A program made the translations under genes and the position numbers. The notes under the pieces were generated by a model, which was not told where the DNA came from, did no database searches, and worked only from the letters and a program-made list of their open reading frames with translations. Shown piece by piece: positions 32,355-34,087 of a stretch of 34,087 nucleotides of DNA (positions are counted from its first letter, which is position 1; the number at the start of each line of letters is the position of its first letter). The DNA lies in NCBI GenBank assembly GCA_004524545.1, contig SDNX01000018.1:1-34087 (forward strand). Direction: 5' to 3'. This DNA comes from Promethearchaeota archaeon (GTDB lineage Archaea; Asgardarchaeota; Lokiarchaeia; Sigyniarchaeales; Promethearchaeaceae).

Positions 32355-34087
32355 ATGAACGATCTTCGTGAATATCCATTTTGGGAGGTTTCTCTCTCAG
32401 ATCCTTTCTGGGATGAATTGACAAAAGTTAATTTAGATGCGTTGTATTATCAGTGGGAACAATTAGAAAAAACTCGATGTATCGATAATTTTCGTATTGC
32501 CGCTGGAACTCGCCAAGGATTTCGAGAGGGGTGGTTTTTCTCCGATTCCGACGCATATAAATGGCTAGATGCAGCAGCTCGGTACCATAAAATTCATCCC
32601 CATAAAGAGTTACTCTATTTAATGGATATTTTTATCCAACTGATAAAAAAAGTTCAAATGGATAATGGATATCTCTATACTTACAACCAAATATTCTTCC
32701 CGAATCAAAAATGGATGAATTTATTTATTGAGCATGAACTATATTGTTTGGGGCATCTAATAGAAGCTATAATTTCTGTATATCAGACGTTTCAAGATAG
32801 ATCCGTCTTATATATTGCCACAAAAGCCGCAGACTTAATCGTTCAAGACTTCATGGATAAAGATGGCACCTATGTTCCAGGACACCAAGAAATTGAAATT
32901 GCACTATTGAAATTATATGAAACTACCCAAAATGAGAATTATTTGAAAATGAGTGAACAATTTCTGACAAGAAGAGGGGATGTGAAAGGAATTTTTTTCA
33001 AATACTTGAATCAAAATAAATCTGTTGGGAAACGCTCATCATACGTCAAAAAAATGAAAGAAAAATTCTTTGCAGAACATCCCGAATATGAACCTTTTAA
33101 ACTCCCAGCACACGTTAAACCTAACAATCCCGCTTTTATTATATTGAGATGGATGGCTAATACAGGATCTGGAAAGGGCCATCAACAGCATGATCTTTTA
33201 AAAAATCAGTTAACCCCTGAAGGGCACTCTGTTCGTTTTACTTATACTCAAGCAGCTATCGCTCATCTTCACAGACACCACACTCATCCTGAGTTATTTA
33301 ATGCTTCAAAACAATGCTGGGAACACATGGTAGATAAGAGAACATATCCGACTGGAGGGTTAGGATCTCTTCCATTAATTGAAGGATGGGGTCGAGACTA
33401 TGAGTTAGATGGCGAATTTGCATATTGTGAAACATGTGCTGCTATCGGGTCGTTATTATGGAATTGGCAACTCACTGTGATAACCAAAGAAGCAAAATAT
33501 GCAGATTTTTTTGAGTGGCAACTCTATAATGCAGTATTGACTGGTTTGGGAGTTAAAGGAGATACTTATTTGTACCGAAATCCCTTGATTTCGAAAGGAA
33601 CAATAAAGCGGGAAAACTGGTATCAAGTCCCATGTTGTCCTTCAAACCTATCCCGAACTATTGCAGAAATGGGTGGAAAGATCATATCATCGGAAAATGA
33701 TGCCATTTACCTTCATCAGTATATTGGTAGCCGCGTGAACACTCCAAAGGCGAATATTCAAATTGAATCTTCATTTCCATGGAATGGGAACATAAAAATT
33801 TCTATTGACCCAAAATCATCTTTCAACCTTAATTTACGAATACCCAGTTGGTGCACTAATCCTGCAGTGAACCTCAATAATGAACCGGTTGACTTACCCC
33901 TTAAGCAAAAAACAATGGAACCAACAGCTTCGGGATACTCTCCACACGAATCGAATTATTTAACGGCGGAACATGAGTGGAAATCTGGAGATAGAATTGA
34001 TATTAACTTTCCTATGGAAATTAACGTACTTCGATATCACAAAAAGGTGAAGAATTACAAAAATCGAGGAACCCTTACACGTGGTCC
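32355..34087 (+). CDS. GH127 beta-L-arabinofuranosidase-like protein (3' truncated by window)
   Basis: 577 codons visible, running off the right edge. Begins at ATG 32355 (MNDLREYPFWEVSL). Early blocks FRIAAGTRQGFREGWFFSDSD and YKWLDAAARY fit the (alpha/alpha)6 barrel. The zinc/catalytic residues are present: E359 and C361 in CETCAAIG, and the C427-C428 pair in VPCCPSNLSRTIAEMGG; in characterised members the first Cys of this pair is the nucleophile. NRGTLTRGP at the visible end is typical. No signal peptide, so probably cytosolic. Expected to remove terminal beta-L-arabinofuranose from plant-type glycans. With GH32 it points to a saccharolytic side of metabolism; likely acquired from bacteria. 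Confidence 0.92.
   Translation, partial: MNDLREYPFWEVSLSDPFWDELTKVNLDALYYQWEQLEKTRCIDNFRIAAGTRQGFREGWFFSDSDAYKWLDAAARYHKIHPHKELLYLMDIFIQLIKKVQMDNGYLYTYNQIFFPNQKWMNLFIEHELYCLGHLIEAIISVYQTFQDRSVLYIATKAADLIVQDFMDKDGTYVPGHQEIEIALLKLYETTQNENYLKMSEQFLTRRGDVKGIFFKYLNQNKSVGKRSSYVKKMKEKFFAEHPEYEPFKLPAHVKPNNPAFIILRWMANTGSGKGHQQHDLLKNQLTPEGHSVRFTYTQAAIAHLHRHHTHPELFNASKQCWEHMVDKRTYPTGGLGSLPLIEGWGRDYELDGEFAYCETCAAIGSLLWNWQLTVITKEAKYADFFEWQLYNAVLTGLGVKGDTYLYRNPLISKGTIKRENWYQVPCCPSNLSRTIAEMGGKIISSENDAIYLHQYIGSRVNTPKANIQIESSFPWNGNIKISIDPKSSFNLNLRIPSWCTNPAVNLNNEPVDLPLKQKTMEPTASGYSPHESNYLTAEHEWKSGDRIDINFPMEINVLRYHKKVKNYKNRGTLTRG

Noticed and set aside
1-34087. CRISPR array, insertion sequence or prophage
   Set aside because: No regularly spaced repeats, transposase-like or phage-like frames, or terminal inverted repeats were seen on either strand.

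Overview
The window is archaeal. It carries ribosomal proteins found only in archaea and eukaryotes (L14e, S8e, L34e), a full set of ether-lipid enzymes (GGGP synthase, UbiA-type DGGGP synthase, geranylgeranyl reductase), archaeal pterin enzymes (beta-RFAP synthase, MptD-type dihydroneopterin aldolase), an archaeal CdhE, and a tRNA-Ser whose intron sits in a recognisable bulge-helix-bulge. The DNA is AT-rich. Several genes have a T/A-rich box about 23-29 bases before the start codon, as expected for leaderless archaeal transcripts. The mix of Wood-Ljungdahl genes, bacterial-type formate-THF ligase, sugar hydrolases and large coiled-coil TrmB-like proteins suggests an Asgard or similar anaerobic heterotroph/acetogen, but the phylum is an inference.

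Layout. 1-1084: end of cytidylate kinase, L14e, and an intron-containing tRNA-Ser(GGA). 1138-3727: divergent AIR-synthase-like protein and beta-RFAP synthase. 3757-9725: a minus-strand operon of four tightly packed genes with overlapping or near-touching ends, encoding two paralogous secreted/single-pass membrane proteins, a cytosolic protein of unknown family, and a TrmB-like HTH protein with a very long coiled coil. 9916-12944: a polytopic acyltransferase-like membrane protein and a third paralog of the surface proteins. 13049-17080: cofactor genes (MptD, DUF447, DUF1464, dihydropteroate-synthase-like). 17081-17453: gene-free, with a 14-bp tandem repeat and a tRNA-like fragment. 17454-23565: ribosomal S2, then CooC-type nickel ATPase, a multi-cluster iron-sulfur protein, formate-THF ligase and CdhE. 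23679-26306: GH32 fructosidase and a C45 acyltransferase-like Ntn hydrolase. 26532-27860: S8e, L34e and a small membrane protein. 27871-32279: an ether-lipid operon led by a small acid-tailed protein. 32355-end: GH127 beta-L-arabinofuranosidase, cut by the window edge.

How the genes fit together. The pterin genes make a methanopterin-type C1 carrier. CdhE, CooC and the iron-sulfur protein belong to the acetyl-CoA synthase/CO dehydrogenase branch. Fhs adds a folate-linked formate entry, so both carriers may be used. GH32 and GH127 point to use of fructan/sucrose and arabinose-containing glycans. The part with no clear precedent is the surface-protein operon at 3757-9725 with its third paralog: three membrane proteins share a conserved basic juxtamembrane motif on the cytosolic side, and two are co-transcribed with predicted cytosolic partners. 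One of them has no ATG, GTG or TTG at the position where its signal peptide must begin.
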